In this document: one piece after another, positions 53,369 to 62,993 of the stretch
Position numbering within the stretch: the first letter of the stretch is position 1
How the letters are laid out: every line of letters starts with the position of its first letter
Notes under the pieces: generated by a model
What the model saw: only the letters and a program-made list of their open reading frames with translations
Told to the model about the DNA's origin: nothing
The model's database searches: none
Translations under genes and position numbers: made by a program
NCBI RefSeq assembly: GCF_000259075.1
Contig: NZ_AJKI01000011.1
Location: 186,001 to 250,000 of the forward strand
Origin: Marinilabilia salmonicolor JCM 21150
GTDB lineage: Bacteria > Bacteroidota > Bacteroidia > Bacteroidales > Marinilabiliaceae
Reading direction: 5' to 3'
Length of the DNA stretch: 64,000 bases

Positions 53369-53419
53369 ATGATTTTTTCAGTACACCATCATGCTCATCA
53401 TCATTTCTACCTCACGTAG
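53369..53419 (+). CDS. hisL: his operon leader peptide (six His codons)
   Basis: A 16-codon frame MIFSVHHHAHHHFYLT ending in TAG at 53417-53419, with His codons in two runs of three separated by Ala. It is followed by a strong terminator hairpin about 40 bases later and hisG about 45 bases after that. This is the classical layout for ribosome-mediated attenuation by charged tRNA-His. It parallels trpL in this window. Confidence 0.88.
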   Translation: MIFSVHHHAHHHFYLT

Positions 53420-53458
53420 CGAGGGTGGGCTGGTTGTACTATGCAATAATATAACTGT

Positions 53459-53496
53459 AAAAGGCTTACCTCGTCGGGTAAGCCTTTTTTGTTTTC
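53459..53496 (+). terminator. his attenuator (intrinsic terminator)
   Basis: AAGGCTTACC (53461-53470) pairs with GGTAAGCCTT (53477-53486) around a TCGTCG loop and is followed by TTTTGTTTT. Its stem is almost the same as the trp attenuator stem (AGGCTTACCGG). Confidence 0.88.
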
Positions 53497-53542
53497 CGAC
53501 GGGGATCATTAAGCTGAAAAATTAAAAATTTACAATACTATT

Positions 53543-54403
53543 ATGGAAACAAGATTAAGAATTGCGCTCCAGAAGAAAGGACGTTTATTTGAAGACAGCC
53601 GGGACCTGCTAAAGGAAGCAGGCATAAAGTTTAACCTGGGTAACGGCCGTTTAGTAGCATCTGCCACTAAATTCCCCATGGAAGTTTTGTTCCTTCGGGA
53701 TGATGACATTCCGCAAACAGTAGCCGACGGAGTGGCCGACATTGGCATTGTGGGACAGAACGAATTACTGGAAAAAGGATTTGACCTGACCACGGAAAAA
53801 GAACTTGGTTTCAGCAGGTGTCGTCTGTCTCTGGCTATACCCAAAGAACAGGAGTACACCGGTCTCTCATGGTTCGAGAACAAAAAGATAGCCACCTCCT
53901 ATCCGGAAATTCTGAAGAAATTCTTTGCTGAGAAGAAGATCAATGCCGAAATCCATGAGATTGCCGGATCCGTAGAGATTGCACCGGGAATAGGCCTGGC
54001 AGATGCCATCTTTGACATTGTCAGTTCCGGAAGTACATTGGTAGCCAACCACCTCAAAGAAGTGGAAAAAGTAATGGATTCAGAGGCAGTGCTGGTCTCC
54101 AGCGGAGATCTGTCTCCTGAAAAAAGGGCTATTCTGGATCAAATGATTTTCCGCATCAATGCCGTAATGGCTTCCAACAGCAACAAATACATCCTGCTGA
54201 ATGCACCCAACGAAAACCTCGAAAAGATTATTGAGATCCTCCCGGGAATGAAAAGTCCTACTGTCCTGCCTTTGGCACAAGAAGGATGGAGCAGCGTACA
54301 CTCCGTAATCAAAGAAGACCATTTTTGGGACGTTATCGGTCAGTTAAAAGAAAACGGAGCCCAGGGAATCCTGATAATCCCCATCGAAAAAATGATTTTA
54401 TAG
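53543..54403 (+). CDS. hisG: ATP phosphoribosyltransferase, long form
   Basis: Committed step of histidine synthesis. 286 residues correspond to the long HisG that carries its own C-terminal regulatory domain (about 215-286, ending VIGQLKENGAQGILIIPIEKMI), so feedback inhibition by histidine without HisZ is expected. The catalytic part shows LRIALQKKGRL at the start and the PRPP-binding region GLADAIFDIVSSGSTL. First structural gene after the his attenuator. Confidence 0.95.
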   Translation: METRLRIALQKKGRLFEDSRDLLKEAGIKFNLGNGRLVASATKFPMEVLFLRDDDIPQTVADGVADIGIVGQNELLEKGFDLTTEKELGFSRCRLSLAIPKEQEYTGLSWFENKKIATSYPEILKKFFAEKKINAEIHEIAGSVEIAPGIGLADAIFDIVSSGSTLVANHLKEVEKVMDSEAVLVSSGDLSPEKRAILDQMIFRINAVMASNSNKYILLNAPNENLEKIIEILPGMKSPTVLPLAQEGWSSVHSVIKEDHFWDVIGQLKENGAQGILIIPIEKMIL

Positions 54404-54424
54404 ACAATTAATTTCCCTGAATCC

Positions 54425-55714
54425 ATGGAAATAGTAAAATATCCGGCCCGGGACCAATGGCAGCAACTGACCACCCGGGCCATCAGCAACCAACAGGAGG
54501 TCATTGAGAAAATCCGACCTGTTCTGACGGCAGTCAAAAAAGACAAAGACAAGGCATTAAGAGATTACACCTCCCGGTTCGACGGTGTGGAGATTGAATC
54601 TTTCAGAGTAAGTGAAGAAGAGATTCGCCAGGGATGCCTGAATGTCAGCAATCAACTTAAAGGAGCCATCAATGAGGCAGTCATCAACATTCGTAAGTTT
54701 CATGAAAGTCAGAAACATACAGTAAACAAAGTTGAAACTGCCCCGGGTGTGGTTTGCTGGCAACGAAGCACGGCCATCGAAAAAGTAGGCTTATATATTC
54801 CAGGAGGATCAGCGCCCCTTTTCTCAACGGTTTTGATGCTGGCAATCCCCGCCTCCATTGCCGGATGCAAAGAAATTGTACTGTGCACTCCGCCGAACAA
54901 GCAGGGGAAAATACACCCGGCAATTTTATTTGCTGCTCATCTGACGGGAATCACCAGTATATTTAAAGCTGGCGGAGCCCAGGCAATCGCTGCCATGGCT
55001 TATGGCACGGAAACCATCCCTGCCGTTGACAAAATTTTCGGTCCGGGAAACAGTTTTGTAACAGCTGCCAAACAACTGGTAACTCTTGATGGAGTAGCCA
55101 TTGACATGCCGGCCGGACCTTCGGAAGTTGAGGTTATGGCAGATGCCTCTGCCAATGCAGGCTTCGTTGCATCAGATTTACTCTCACAGGCAGAACACGG
55201 ACCGGACAGTCAGGCAATACTGGTTACCGACTCAGAACCACTAATTGCTGAGGTACAAAAAGAAATAACAAAGCAGCTAAAAACATTGCCACGGGCAGAA
55301 ACAACGAAAAAAGCACTGAATCACAGCAGATTAATTCTACTTAAGAATCAGACTGAGATGCTTGACTTCACGAACCTTTACGCTCCGGAACACCTGATCC
55401 TTTCAGTACGAAATTATAGTGACGCAGCCGAAAAGATCAACAATGCCGGTTCTGTATTTCTGGGAAATTACACCCCTGAGAGTGCCGGTGATTACGCCTC
55501 TGGAACCAATCACACTCTTCCCACATACGGTTACGCAAGAGCTTATAGCGGTGTGAATCTCGACAGTTTCAGCAAAAAAATAACCTTTCAGGAAATTTCC
55601 GGAGACGGATTGCAGAAACTGGGCCCTGTAATTGAGACAATGGCCGAAGCAGAGGAACTCGAAGCTCACAAAATGGCTGTATCGCTGAGGATGGATGCAT
55701 TGAACAAGACATAG
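54425..55714 (+). CDS. hisD: Histidinol dehydrogenase
   Basis: Two-step NAD-dependent oxidation of histidinol to histidine with zinc. The 429 residues show [66 protein letters not shown] and, near the end, APEHLIL and [26 protein letters not shown], which include the catalytic Glu-His and zinc ligands. It follows hisG by 21 bases. Confidence 0.97.
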   Translation: MEIVKYPARDQWQQLTTRAISNQQEVIEKIRPVLTAVKKDKDKALRDYTSRFDGVEIESFRVSEEEIRQGCLNVSNQLKGAINEAVINIRKFHESQKHTVNKVETAPGVVCWQRSTAIEKVGLYIPGGSAPLFSTVLMLAIPASIAGCKEIVLCTPPNKQGKIHPAILFAAHLTGITSIFKAGGAQAIAAMAYGTETIPAVDKIFGPGNSFVTAAKQLVTLDGVAIDMPAGPSEVEVMADASANAGFVASDLLSQAEHGPDSQAILVTDSEPLIAEVQKEITKQLKTLPRAETTKKALNHSRLILLKNQTEMLDFTNLYAPEHLILSVRNYSDAAEKINNAGSVFLGNYTPESAGDYASGTNHTLPTYGYARAYSGVNLDSFSKKITFQEISGDGLQKLGPVIETMAEAEELEAHKMAVSLRMDALNKT

Positions 55715-55872
55715 ACCTTCGCCAATACAAAACCACGAACGTCAAAAGACCCTATACCCGGAATCCAAATTGTTTGTCCTTACCCAGAGCATCCCCGAAA
55801 GTCCCCGACATTGGCAAACCATTAAAAACCAAAAATAAATTTCTATTCTAAACACGTTTAGTAAATAAAAAC

Positions 55873-56907
55873 ATGAAATCAATAAACAACCTGTTACGTC
55901 CCAATATCCGCAATTTAAAGCCATACTCTTCTGCACGTGATGAGTTTAGCGGAGAGGCAGCCGTATTTCTTGATGCCAACGAGAACCCCTTCAACGCCCC
56001 ATTTAACAGATACCCCGACCCTTACCAACGAGAATTGAAAAAACGAATTTCAAAAATCAAAGAAATACATGAAGAAAGCATCTTTCTGGGAAATGGAAGT
56101 GATGAGGCCATTGATATTGCCATCAGAGCCTTTTGTGAACCCGGGAAAGACAATATTGTATCCATTTCTCCCACCTATGGGATGTATCAGGTATCCGCAG
56201 ACATCAATAACATTGAGGTAAAAAAAGTTCTGCTCACACCTGATTTCGAGCTGGACGCAGAAGCTCTGCTTGAAGCTACAGATGAACACACAAAAATCAT
56301 TTTCCTCTGTTCACCTAACAATCCAACCGGGAACTGTTTCAACCCACAGGAGGTAAAGAATGTACTGAACGGATTTGACGGCATTGTGGTACTGGATGAA
56401 GCATACATCGACTTCGCCCCCGACAAAAGCTGGTTGAAAAAGCTGAAACAATACCCCAATCTGATAATCCTACAAACTTTTTCCAAAGCCTGGGGCATGG
56501 CAGGCATCAGACTGGGCATGGCTTTTGCCCAAAAGGAAATAATAAACGTGTTTAGCAAGATTAAATACCCTTACAATATCAACATTCTCACACAGCAAAA
56601 AGCATTGGAACTACTCTCCGAAAATGACACAATGGGTAAATGGGTAAAACAGCTTCTCGAAGAACGTGGCGTACTAATAAACACATTAAAAACCAAAAAA
56701 TTCGTACAAAAAGTTTACCCAACCGATGCCAACTTCGTTCTGCTTAAAACCCCGGAACCAAAGAAAATTTATAATTATCTTGTGGACAGAAAAATCATTG
56801 TTCGCGACCGCTCTAATGTTGCTCTCTGCGAAGGATGTCTCCGTATAACAGTGGGAACCCCTGAGGAGAACAGGAAATTAATTGAAGCACTGGACGGATT
56901 AAGCTAA
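55873..56907 (+). CDS. hisC: Histidinol-phosphate aminotransferase
   Basis: PLP-dependent class I/II aminotransferase converting imidazole acetol phosphate to histidinol phosphate. The 344 residues have [11 protein letters not shown] and [11 protein letters not shown] at the start, [30 protein letters not shown] and the PLP lysine in [15 protein letters not shown], all HisC hallmarks. The 158-bp gap after hisD is unusually long for the operon and contains no clear terminator. Confidence 0.95.
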   Translation: MKSINNLLRPNIRNLKPYSSARDEFSGEAAVFLDANENPFNAPFNRYPDPYQRELKKRISKIKEIHEESIFLGNGSDEAIDIAIRAFCEPGKDNIVSISPTYGMYQVSADINNIEVKKVLLTPDFELDAEALLEATDEHTKIIFLCSPNNPTGNCFNPQEVKNVLNGFDGIVVLDEAYIDFAPDKSWLKKLKQYPNLIILQTFSKAWGMAGIRLGMAFAQKEIINVFSKIKYPYNINILTQQKALELLSENDTMGKWVKQLLEERGVLINTLKTKKFVQKVYPTDANFVLLKTPEPKKIYNYLVDRKIIVRDRSNVALCEGCLRITVGTPEENRKLIEALDGLS

Positions 56908-56929
56908 TCCATTTTTAACACAATCAAGT

Positions 56930-57832
56930 ATGCGCATATATTTATCAATAATATTTATCGCAAGCATGATGCTGAATGCAATGGCACAAGATCAATCCAT
57001 TCCGCTATATCAAGACACTCCTCCGGGAAACAAGACACCGAATACCGGGGAAGTATGGAGTACCTCGGCAAGTGGCTCTGCAATAGTTTCCAATATTACA
57101 ACACCTGAATTATGGTTTTTCGGTTCAGACTCCGGCCAACCGGCACCTGCCATCATCATTTGCCCCGGTGGAGGGTACAGATATCAGGCGTACGAACATG
57201 AAGGCCTGCAGGTGGCAAAATGGCTTTCTCAACTGGGGTATCAGGCATTTGTGCTAAAATACAGGCTTCCTGATGAATCGCTCTTCGACAACGCATCCAC
57301 CATACCACTTACGGATGCCCGGCAAGCCATCGTCACCATCCGCAAAAATGCATCAACACTGGGGGTTGATTCCACCAAAGTCGGCATCATGGGATTTTCG
57401 GCCGGAGGACATCTGGCAGCCTCAGCTTCCACCCTTTTCAACCACAACCTGCCATATATCAAAGCCACCCCATTGGCAAGACCCGATTTTTCAATTTTGA
57501 TGTATCCTGTTATCTCCATGACAGATAGCCTAACGCATAAGGGATCAAGAGAAGCCCTTCTGGGAAAACATCCGGATAACAAACAGGTTGATCTCTACTC
57601 CCTCGAAAAGCAAGTCACATCTGAAACACCTCCTGCTTTTATCCTGCATGCAGAGGATGACGGCTCTGTGCCGGCAGATAACACAAAACAATATGCCGGG
57701 GCATTACGAAAAGCCAATGTTCCGGTGCAGGAAATAATTTTGCCGAAAGGAGGACATGGATTTGGGTTCAGAAAAGAGAGCCCTGCCTTTGAATGGACAG
57801 TCCACCTGGAAAAATGGCTGAAAAATTTATAA
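56930..57832 (+). CDS. Secreted alpha/beta-hydrolase, esterase (acetyl-xylan esterase-like)
   Basis: 300 residues with a signal peptide (ends NAMAQ), so the product is periplasmic or secreted. The alpha/beta-hydrolase core has CPGGGYRYQAYEHEG as the oxyanion region (HGGG-type), the nucleophile elbow GFSAGGH, the Asp in LHAEDDGSVP and the His in KGGHGFGFR. Relatives act as carbohydrate deacetylases. It lies 22 bases after hisC and 38 bases before hisB, in the same direction, although export makes a role in histidine synthesis unlikely. It may be a passenger gene. Confidence 0.85.
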   Translation: MRIYLSIIFIASMMLNAMAQDQSIPLYQDTPPGNKTPNTGEVWSTSASGSAIVSNITTPELWFFGSDSGQPAPAIIICPGGGYRYQAYEHEGLQVAKWLSQLGYQAFVLKYRLPDESLFDNASTIPLTDARQAIVTIRKNASTLGVDSTKVGIMGFSAGGHLAASASTLFNHNLPYIKATPLARPDFSILMYPVISMTDSLTHKGSREALLGKHPDNKQVDLYSLEKQVTSETPPAFILHAEDDGSVPADNTKQYAGALRKANVPVQEIILPKGGHGFGFRKESPAFEWTVHLEKWLKNL

Positions 57833-57870
57833 TTTATCCCTTTGTTTAATTCGGAATAAACCATAAAACA

Positions 57871-59016
57871 ATGAGCACTCAACCGGTTTTAAAAAGAGTC
57901 CTTTTTATCGATCGTGATGGAACCATCATAAAAGAACCGCCCTCAGATTACCAGGTGGACAGCCTGGAAAAACTGGATTTTGTCCCGGGAGCAATAACAG
58001 CGCTCTCCAGCATTGTCAAAAGCCTTGATTTTGAACTGGTAATGGTAACCAATCAGGACGGCCTTGGAACCGATTCTTTTCCTGAAGCAACTTTCTGGCC
58101 GGCACAAAACAAAATGCTCGATACACTGAAAGGTGAAAACATTGAGTTTGCCAACATTCACATAGACCGCACCTTTCCGGAAGAGGATGCACCCACACGA
58201 AAGCCCGGGACAGCAATGCTCAGCAAATATATGAGCGACACCTACGATTTACAAAACTCTTTTGTTATCGGAGACCGCATTACCGACATCGAATTGGCTA
58301 AAAACCTGGGGTGTAAAGGAATCTTTTTGAAAAACAAATCAGAAGCAGAAGATCAACTTAACAAACAAAACCTTGATGAATACTGTGCCCTGTTTTCAGA
58401 TGAATGGGAGGAGATTGTAAACTTTCTGTTTGTAAAAGAACGTACGGCCAGCGTGGAGAGAAACACCTCCGAAACAAAAATCCGAATCAACCTGAACCTT
58501 GACGGCACCGGGAAATGCTCTATAAACACGGGCCTCTCATTCTTCGATCACATGCTGGAGCAAATAGGCCGGCATTCGGGCTGCGATCTAAACATTCAGG
58601 TTGATGGTGATTTGCATGTGGATGAGCACCACACCATTGAAGATACTGCATTGGCATTGGGCGAGGCATTTAAAAAAGCATTGGGTGACAAAAGAGGCAT
58701 TGAGAGATATGGTTTTTCGCTCCCCATGGATGACTGCATGGCACATGTTGCTCTTGATTTTGGCGGACGTCCGTGGCTGGTGTGGAAAACAAAATTTAAA
58801 AGAGAAAAAGTAGGTGATTTACCTACCGAGATGTTTATGCATTTTTTTAAAAGTTTCTCTGATGCCGCGGCTGCAAACCTTTACATCAAAGCCAAAGGCA
58901 ATAATGAACATCATAAGATTGAAGCTATCTTTAAGGGGCTTGCCCGCGCTCTGAAAGCCGCCATCAGGAAAGATTACCTCAACAATCAGCTGCCCAGCAC
59001 AAAAGGAAGCCTCTGA
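57871..59016 (+). CDS. hisB: Bifunctional histidinol-phosphatase / imidazoleglycerol-phosphate dehydratase
   Basis: 381 residues in two parts. The N-terminal HAD phosphatase (about 1-170) has the nucleophile motif [18 protein letters not shown] and the [17 protein letters not shown] acidic motif. The C-terminal IGP dehydratase (about 190-381) has [30 protein letters not shown] and [17 protein letters not shown], the His-rich metal-binding sites. The fusion is the form seen in enterobacteria and Bacteroidota. Last gene of this his block and followed by a terminator. Confidence 0.96.
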   Translation: MSTQPVLKRVLFIDRDGTIIKEPPSDYQVDSLEKLDFVPGAITALSSIVKSLDFELVMVTNQDGLGTDSFPEATFWPAQNKMLDTLKGENIEFANIHIDRTFPEEDAPTRKPGTAMLSKYMSDTYDLQNSFVIGDRITDIELAKNLGCKGIFLKNKSEAEDQLNKQNLDEYCALFSDEWEEIVNFLFVKERTASVERNTSETKIRINLNLDGTGKCSINTGLSFFDHMLEQIGRHSGCDLNIQVDGDLHVDEHHTIEDTALALGEAFKKALGDKRGIERYGFSLPMDDCMAHVALDFGGRPWLVWKTKFKREKVGDLPTEMFMHFFKSFSDAAAANLYIKAKGNNEHHKIEAIFKGLARALKAAIRKDYLNNQLPSTKGSL

Positions 59017-59048
59017 AAAAAGCATTCAGCCCTCATTGACAAAACAAA

Positions 59049-59091
59049 CAGCCCACCTCTTGACAAACCAGGAGGCGGGCTTTATTTTTAG
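59049..59091 (+). terminator. Terminator of the hisGDCB operon
   Basis: AGCCCACCTC pairs with GAGGCGGGCT (one A-C mismatch) around a loop, followed by TTATTTTTA. It lies about 35 bases after hisB. Confidence 0.75.
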
Positions 59092-59108
59092 TATCAAAAT
59101 CAACAATC

Positions 59109-59570
59109 ATGAAATTACGCAACATCACATCATTTAAGTTTTTTTCGTACCTGTTGCCATTGTTTTTTGCCGGGGGGCTGATCGCAATTTCTACCACTTC
59201 TTGCAAAACCACAAAAAAAGCAAATATCCCTGACCAACAGGTTGAGTTGAAAAAACAGGACAGCGAAACACCGGCAGATTCCACAGAATATGAACTTATC
59301 ATAATGGATTCCCGTTTTCAATCCTGGTTGGCCACCCAACCATCGGCCAACTTTTATTCGCAGCCGTATTATGAAAACTGGAACCAACGCTACGTAACTG
59401 AATGGAACAACAGGCACAGCAATCCCCTTCGCTATGGCGATTTTTACCAAACGCGCATTGATTATGATCCAAATGCGGACTACGGCCTGGAATTGAATTA
59501 CAAACTTTATTATTATTTTCGGTTCATCGAAAAAGAATATGGTATTGTGCTTATTCCCAGGGGGAAATAG
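59109..59570 (+). CDS. DUF6146-type lipoprotein
   Basis: 153 residues with a long signal peptide ending in a lipobox-like STTSC, then a charged linker and a conserved domain: YELIIMDSRFQSWLATQP, FYSQPYYENWNQRYVTEWN and the aromatic-rich LNYKLYYYFRFIEKEYGI. This matches small Bacteroidota lipoproteins grouped as DUF6146; no function is known. Single gene between the his terminator and the ABC exporter promoter. Confidence 0.7.
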   Translation: MKLRNITSFKFFSYLLPLFFAGGLIAISTTSCKTTKKANIPDQQVELKKQDSETPADSTEYELIIMDSRFQSWLATQPSANFYSQPYYENWNQRYVTEWNNRHSNPLRYGDFYQTRIDYDPNADYGLELNYKLYYYFRFIEKEYGIVLIPRGK

Positions 59571-59629
59571 CGCCATGTATAATAGTACCACATTCATAAA
59601 AATCTTTTTAGAAGTCTCCAAATATTAAC

Positions 59630-59637
59630 TAAATTTG
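59630..59637 (+). promoter_or_regulatory. -7 box for the ABC exporter operon
   Basis: TAAATTTG is an exact TAnnTTTG match about 60 bases before the ABC ATPase start. A T-rich stretch at 59605-59609 is in place of the -33. The box sits in a small inverted repeat (CCAAAT/ATTTGG, and AGTCTC/GAGACT outside it). Confidence 0.5.
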
Positions 59638-59697
59638 GGGTTTTGAGACTATTACAGTCTTACAGCAACTAATTGTTCAACCTAAACCCATAAGCAT

Positions 59698-60639
59698 ATG
59701 GCGTTTTTAGAAGCCAGTGGCATCGTAAAAAGATTTGCCAACCACCTGGCCCTTAATGATGTAAACATTTCCGTCCCTGAAAACAGCATCTATGGACTGC
59801 TGGGACCAAACGGAGCAGGAAAAACAACCTTAATCCGGATAATCAACAAAATTACAGGTCCTGATGAAGGCACACTTCTTTTTGACGGAAAGCCGCTCCG
59901 CAATTCGGACATTATGAAAATTGGCTATCTCCCGGAAGAACGTGGCCTGTACAAAAAGATGAAAGTCGGTGAACAAGCGGTCTATCTGGCCCGCTTAAAA
60001 GGGCTTTCAAGAAATGACGCCCTCAAACGGCTGAAGTACTGGTTTGAGAAATTTGAAATTCAACCCTGGTGGGACAAAAAAGTGGAGGAACTCTCCAAAG
60101 GAATGGCCCAAAAGGTTCAGTTCATCGTAACCATCCTTCATGAACCACAACTACTGATCTTTGACGAACCATTCAGCGGATTCGACCCCGTTAATGCCAC
60201 ATTGCTCAAAGAAGAAATCCTTGAACTCAAGCAAAAAGGGGCTACCATTATCTTCTCTACACACAATATGGCTTCTGTTGAAGAGTTGTGCGACCACATC
60301 ACCCTCATCAACAATGGTAAGGCCATGATTGAAGGACGGACGGAGCAGATTCGAAGAGGCTATCGTCAAAACCTTGTAAACATTGAGTTCTCGGGGCAAC
60401 GGGAAGAGGTAGAAAAAATCCTGAAAGACAACTACGAGCTTCGCAACCTGAATGCCGTAAATGACCATTTCGAAGCTCAGGTGAAAATGAGCGAAGATCA
60501 ATCTCTGAACAATGTTCTTTCGGGCATTATAGGGCATTGCACTATCCACAGTTGTCAGGAATTACTCCCCGGCATGAACGATGTTTTTATACAGGTAGTT
60601 AATCAGAAAGAACAACCTTCCCAAAATCAGAAATCATGA
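59698..60639 (+). CDS. ABC transporter ATP-binding protein (ABC-2/NatA type)
   Basis: 313 residues. The ATPase domain (about 1-225) has Walker A GPNGAGKTTL, an ABC signature LSKGMAQKVQ, Walker B LLIFDEPFSGFDP and the switch His in FSTHNM. A DUF4162-like C-terminal domain follows (about 230-305), as in NatA-type exporters. It overlaps the permease start by 4 bases (ATGA), so the two subunits are translationally coupled. Confidence 0.92.
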   Translation: MAFLEASGIVKRFANHLALNDVNISVPENSIYGLLGPNGAGKTTLIRIINKITGPDEGTLLFDGKPLRNSDIMKIGYLPEERGLYKKMKVGEQAVYLARLKGLSRNDALKRLKYWFEKFEIQPWWDKKVEELSKGMAQKVQFIVTILHEPQLLIFDEPFSGFDPVNATLLKEEILELKQKGATIIFSTHNMASVEELCDHITLINNGKAMIEGRTEQIRRGYRQNLVNIEFSGQREEVEKILKDNYELRNLNAVNDHFEAQVKMSEDQSLNNVLSGIIGHCTIHSCQELLPGMNDVFIQVVNQKEQPSQNQKS

Positions 60640-61988
60640 GCAAAATATCGCTAATTATAGAAAGGGAATATCTCTCCCGTGTCCGCAAGAAGAGTTTTAT
60701 CATCATGTCCATTCTTGGCCCTGTTTTATTTGCGGCCATGATGGTTGTTCCGGCCTGGCTGGCATCTATGGAAGACGATGAAGTAAAGACCATTGCAGTC
60801 ATTGATCACACCAATCTCTATTCCGGACAAATTGAAAATACGGAATTGTTAAAGTTCGATTTTTTGGACGAAGAATCAGAAGAGGAGATTCGAAGCAACT
60901 TCAAAGAATCCGGTTATTATGCCTATCTGGTTATTCAGGATAATTTACTTAAAAATCCGGAAGCAATCCGTCTGTATTCCGATGCTCAAATCACAATGGA
61001 TGCAAAAGGGTACGTTCAGCGAAGTCTGCGTGATCATTTGAAAAATCAAAAGCTTCAGACTTATAAAATGGAGGGATTGGAAAATATTCTTTCGGAAATC
61101 AACCAAATAAACATCGAAATTCCAACCGTAAAAATTGGAGAAGACGGAAGTGAGAAGCAAAGTTCTGCAGAGTTAACCATGTTTGTCAGTATGGCATTTG
61201 CGTTCCTCTCTTACATGTTTATTTTCATTTACGGAACGCAGGTTATGCGAGGGGTCATGGAAGAAAAGACTTCCCGCATTGTGGAAGTTATTGTTTCGTC
61301 GGTAAAACCATTTCAGCTGATGATGGGCAAAATTCTGGGCATAGCCATGGTGGCATTGACACAGATTTTACTTTGGGTAGTGCTTACCATACTGATTGTA
61401 ACCGGTGTAAAAGCAGCATTTTTCCCGGATTCAGAAATGCCTTCAGGAACACATGCCCAGATTGAAATGATGCAGGATCAGAATCCTGAGGCTGCGCAAC
61501 AAATAGCTTCCATGGAAGATGGTTTCAACTTCAACAACATTCTGGAGATGGTAAACAGCCTGGAGCCTTTAAAAACACTGCTGCTATTCATCTTTTATTT
61601 CTTTGGCGGGTATCTTCTTTATTCGGCACTTTTTGCGGCTGTTGGAGGAGCTATTGACAACGAAAGCGACCAGCAACAATTCATGCTACCGGTTACCATT
61701 CCCATCATCATATCCCTTTATGTGGCCATGATGACCTTCCGAAACCCCGGCAGTGATGTAGCATTCTGGTTCAGTATGATACCATTCACCTCCCCCATTG
61801 TCATGATGGCGCGTATTCCGTTTGATGTACCGCTTTGGCAATTATTGCTCTCCATGGCATTACTTGTTGGCGGATTTATAGCAACCACCTGGTTTGCAGG
61901 AAAAATCTACCGTGTAGGAATACTCATGTACGGTAAAAAGGTCGATTACAAAGAGTTGTGGAAATGGTTCCGGTATTCGGGAGATTAA
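60636..61988 (+). CDS. ABC-2 type permease (NatB-like)
   Basis: 450 residues: one N-terminal membrane helix (IIMSILGPVLFAAMMVVPAWLA), a large extracytoplasmic domain (about 45-180) and a C-terminal block of five to six helices, the usual ABC-2/NatB layout. GVMEEKTSRIVEVIVSSVKPFQLMMGKILG is the conserved ABC-2 coupling segment. With the ATPase upstream it forms an exporter; NatAB-type systems export sodium, but the cargo here is not determined. Confidence 0.9.
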   Translation: MSKISLIIEREYLSRVRKKSFIIMSILGPVLFAAMMVVPAWLASMEDDEVKTIAVIDHTNLYSGQIENTELLKFDFLDEESEEEIRSNFKESGYYAYLVIQDNLLKNPEAIRLYSDAQITMDAKGYVQRSLRDHLKNQKLQTYKMEGLENILSEINQINIEIPTVKIGEDGSEKQSSAELTMFVSMAFAFLSYMFIFIYGTQVMRGVMEEKTSRIVEVIVSSVKPFQLMMGKILGIAMVALTQILLWVVLTILIVTGVKAAFFPDSEMPSGTHAQIEMMQDQNPEAAQQIASMEDGFNFNNILEMVNSLEPLKTLLLFIFYFFGGYLLYSALFAAVGGAIDNESDQQQFMLPVTIPIIISLYVAMMTFRNPGSDVAFWFSMIPFTSPIVMMARIPFDVPLWQLLLSMALLVGGFIATTWFAGKIYRVGILMYGKKVDYKELWKWFRYSGD

Positions 61989-61997
61989 AAGCATATA

Positions 61998-62033
61998 AAA
62001 AAAGGGGTTCTATTTTTTAGAACTCCTTTTTTT
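61998..62033. terminator. Bidirectional terminator after the ABC permease
   Basis: AGGGGTTCTA pairs with TAGAACTCCT (one G-T pair) around a T-rich loop, with A-run on the left and seven T on the right. It separates the converging ABC and fibrinogen-domain genes. Confidence 0.8.
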
Positions 62034-62082
62034 ATCACAAAATAACAATCGCCGGGAACCGGTATTAAATTGCAACACCAAG

Positions 62083-62952
62083 CTACCTTACCAGAAAACG
62101 AGCACTGTGATGCCATGAGTTATCGCCCCCCGGAATACCACCCCCGTAAAACACTCCAAAGTGAAAATTCGTTGGCTCGCTATTGTCCACATATTTAGAA
62201 TTGCTTTCATGGAATAAAGTAAGTGAATAACCTGCCACAGTCCGGGGATACCACATATAATTTACAGAAGAAGAGCTTAATCCTACATCAACCCAACTGC
62301 CGGTGAAATCAAATCTATAATAAAGATTATCGCCAGAAGACAAGTCTTGTGTAGTCCCGTAATTTGGCAAAATATCTCTGCTTTTAACCCTGTATATTGT
62401 TTTAGCAGCATGATCCTCCCAACCAGTAAACCATGAGGATTGATGAATAATTACTGCAAATTCAAGTGGCCATGCCACACCTCTAAGTACGCGCCAGTCC
62501 GTCCAGGCTCCTTCACTATCGGGATCGGCAATATACTCCGGGTTTCCATAAGTCTCATCCAATCCCGCCTTCATAAAATATGCATAATCCCTGTCATCCA
62601 GATCATCAGGTGCATTTTCCGTAGCAGGATTCCGGTAGTATCCCACCAGCGTCCACCCCCCTCCATCAGTAGTCATATCACAATAGCACTCAAAGGGGTC
62701 TGAACCCCCTTCTCCATCGGGATCGATAGTATAGATGCCATCAACAGCTTCCGGATTGGCGACCTTGATTTCCTTACAGCTCTTATAGAGGACAGGAGTA
62801 GAGATATCGCCAATTCTACCAATTGACTCAACAGGCACTCCGCCAATTTTAATTATGGCATTTTTCTCAGTACCCCCTATCTTACCTGTAGTCTGACCAA
62901 AAGCCAGAGGGGATAGCTGAAAAAACAAATAAAACAGTAATAATTTTTTCAT
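62083..62952 (-). CDS. Secreted protein with fibrinogen-C-like domain, paralogue 1
   Basis: 289 residues: signal peptide (ends LAFGQ), a short repeat region with recurring K-I-G/S-I-G units (GKIGGTEKNAIIKIGG, SIGRIGDIS, about 20-52), then a fibrinogen-like domain opening with SCKEIKVANPEAVDGIYTI and holding ECYCDMTTDGGGWTLVGYY. Fibrinogen-like domains usually bind carbohydrates or proteins at the cell surface. It is 41 bases downstream of a closely related paralogue and shares its first 100 residues with it. It lacks a recognisable type IX sorting domain. Confidence 0.75.
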   Translation of the reverse strand: MKKLLLFYLFFQLSPLAFGQTTGKIGGTEKNAIIKIGGVPVESIGRIGDISTPVLYKSCKEIKVANPEAVDGIYTIDPDGEGGSDPFECYCDMTTDGGGWTLVGYYRNPATENAPDDLDDRDYAYFMKAGLDETYGNPEYIADPDSEGAWTDWRVLRGVAWPLEFAVIIHQSSWFTGWEDHAAKTIYRVKSRDILPNYGTTQDLSSGDNLYYRFDFTGSWVDVGLSSSSVNYMWYPRTVAGYSLTLFHESNSKYVDNSEPTNFHFGVFYGGGIPGGDNSWHHSARFLVR

Positions 62953-62993
62953 TATTTCTATTATCGTTGGTTAGCCTGATAAAACAGCCCACT

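Noticed and set aside
53369-53419. His-rich peptide that might suggest a vector affinity tag
   Set aside because: The surrounding promoter, attenuator and hisG show it is a natural his leader peptide.
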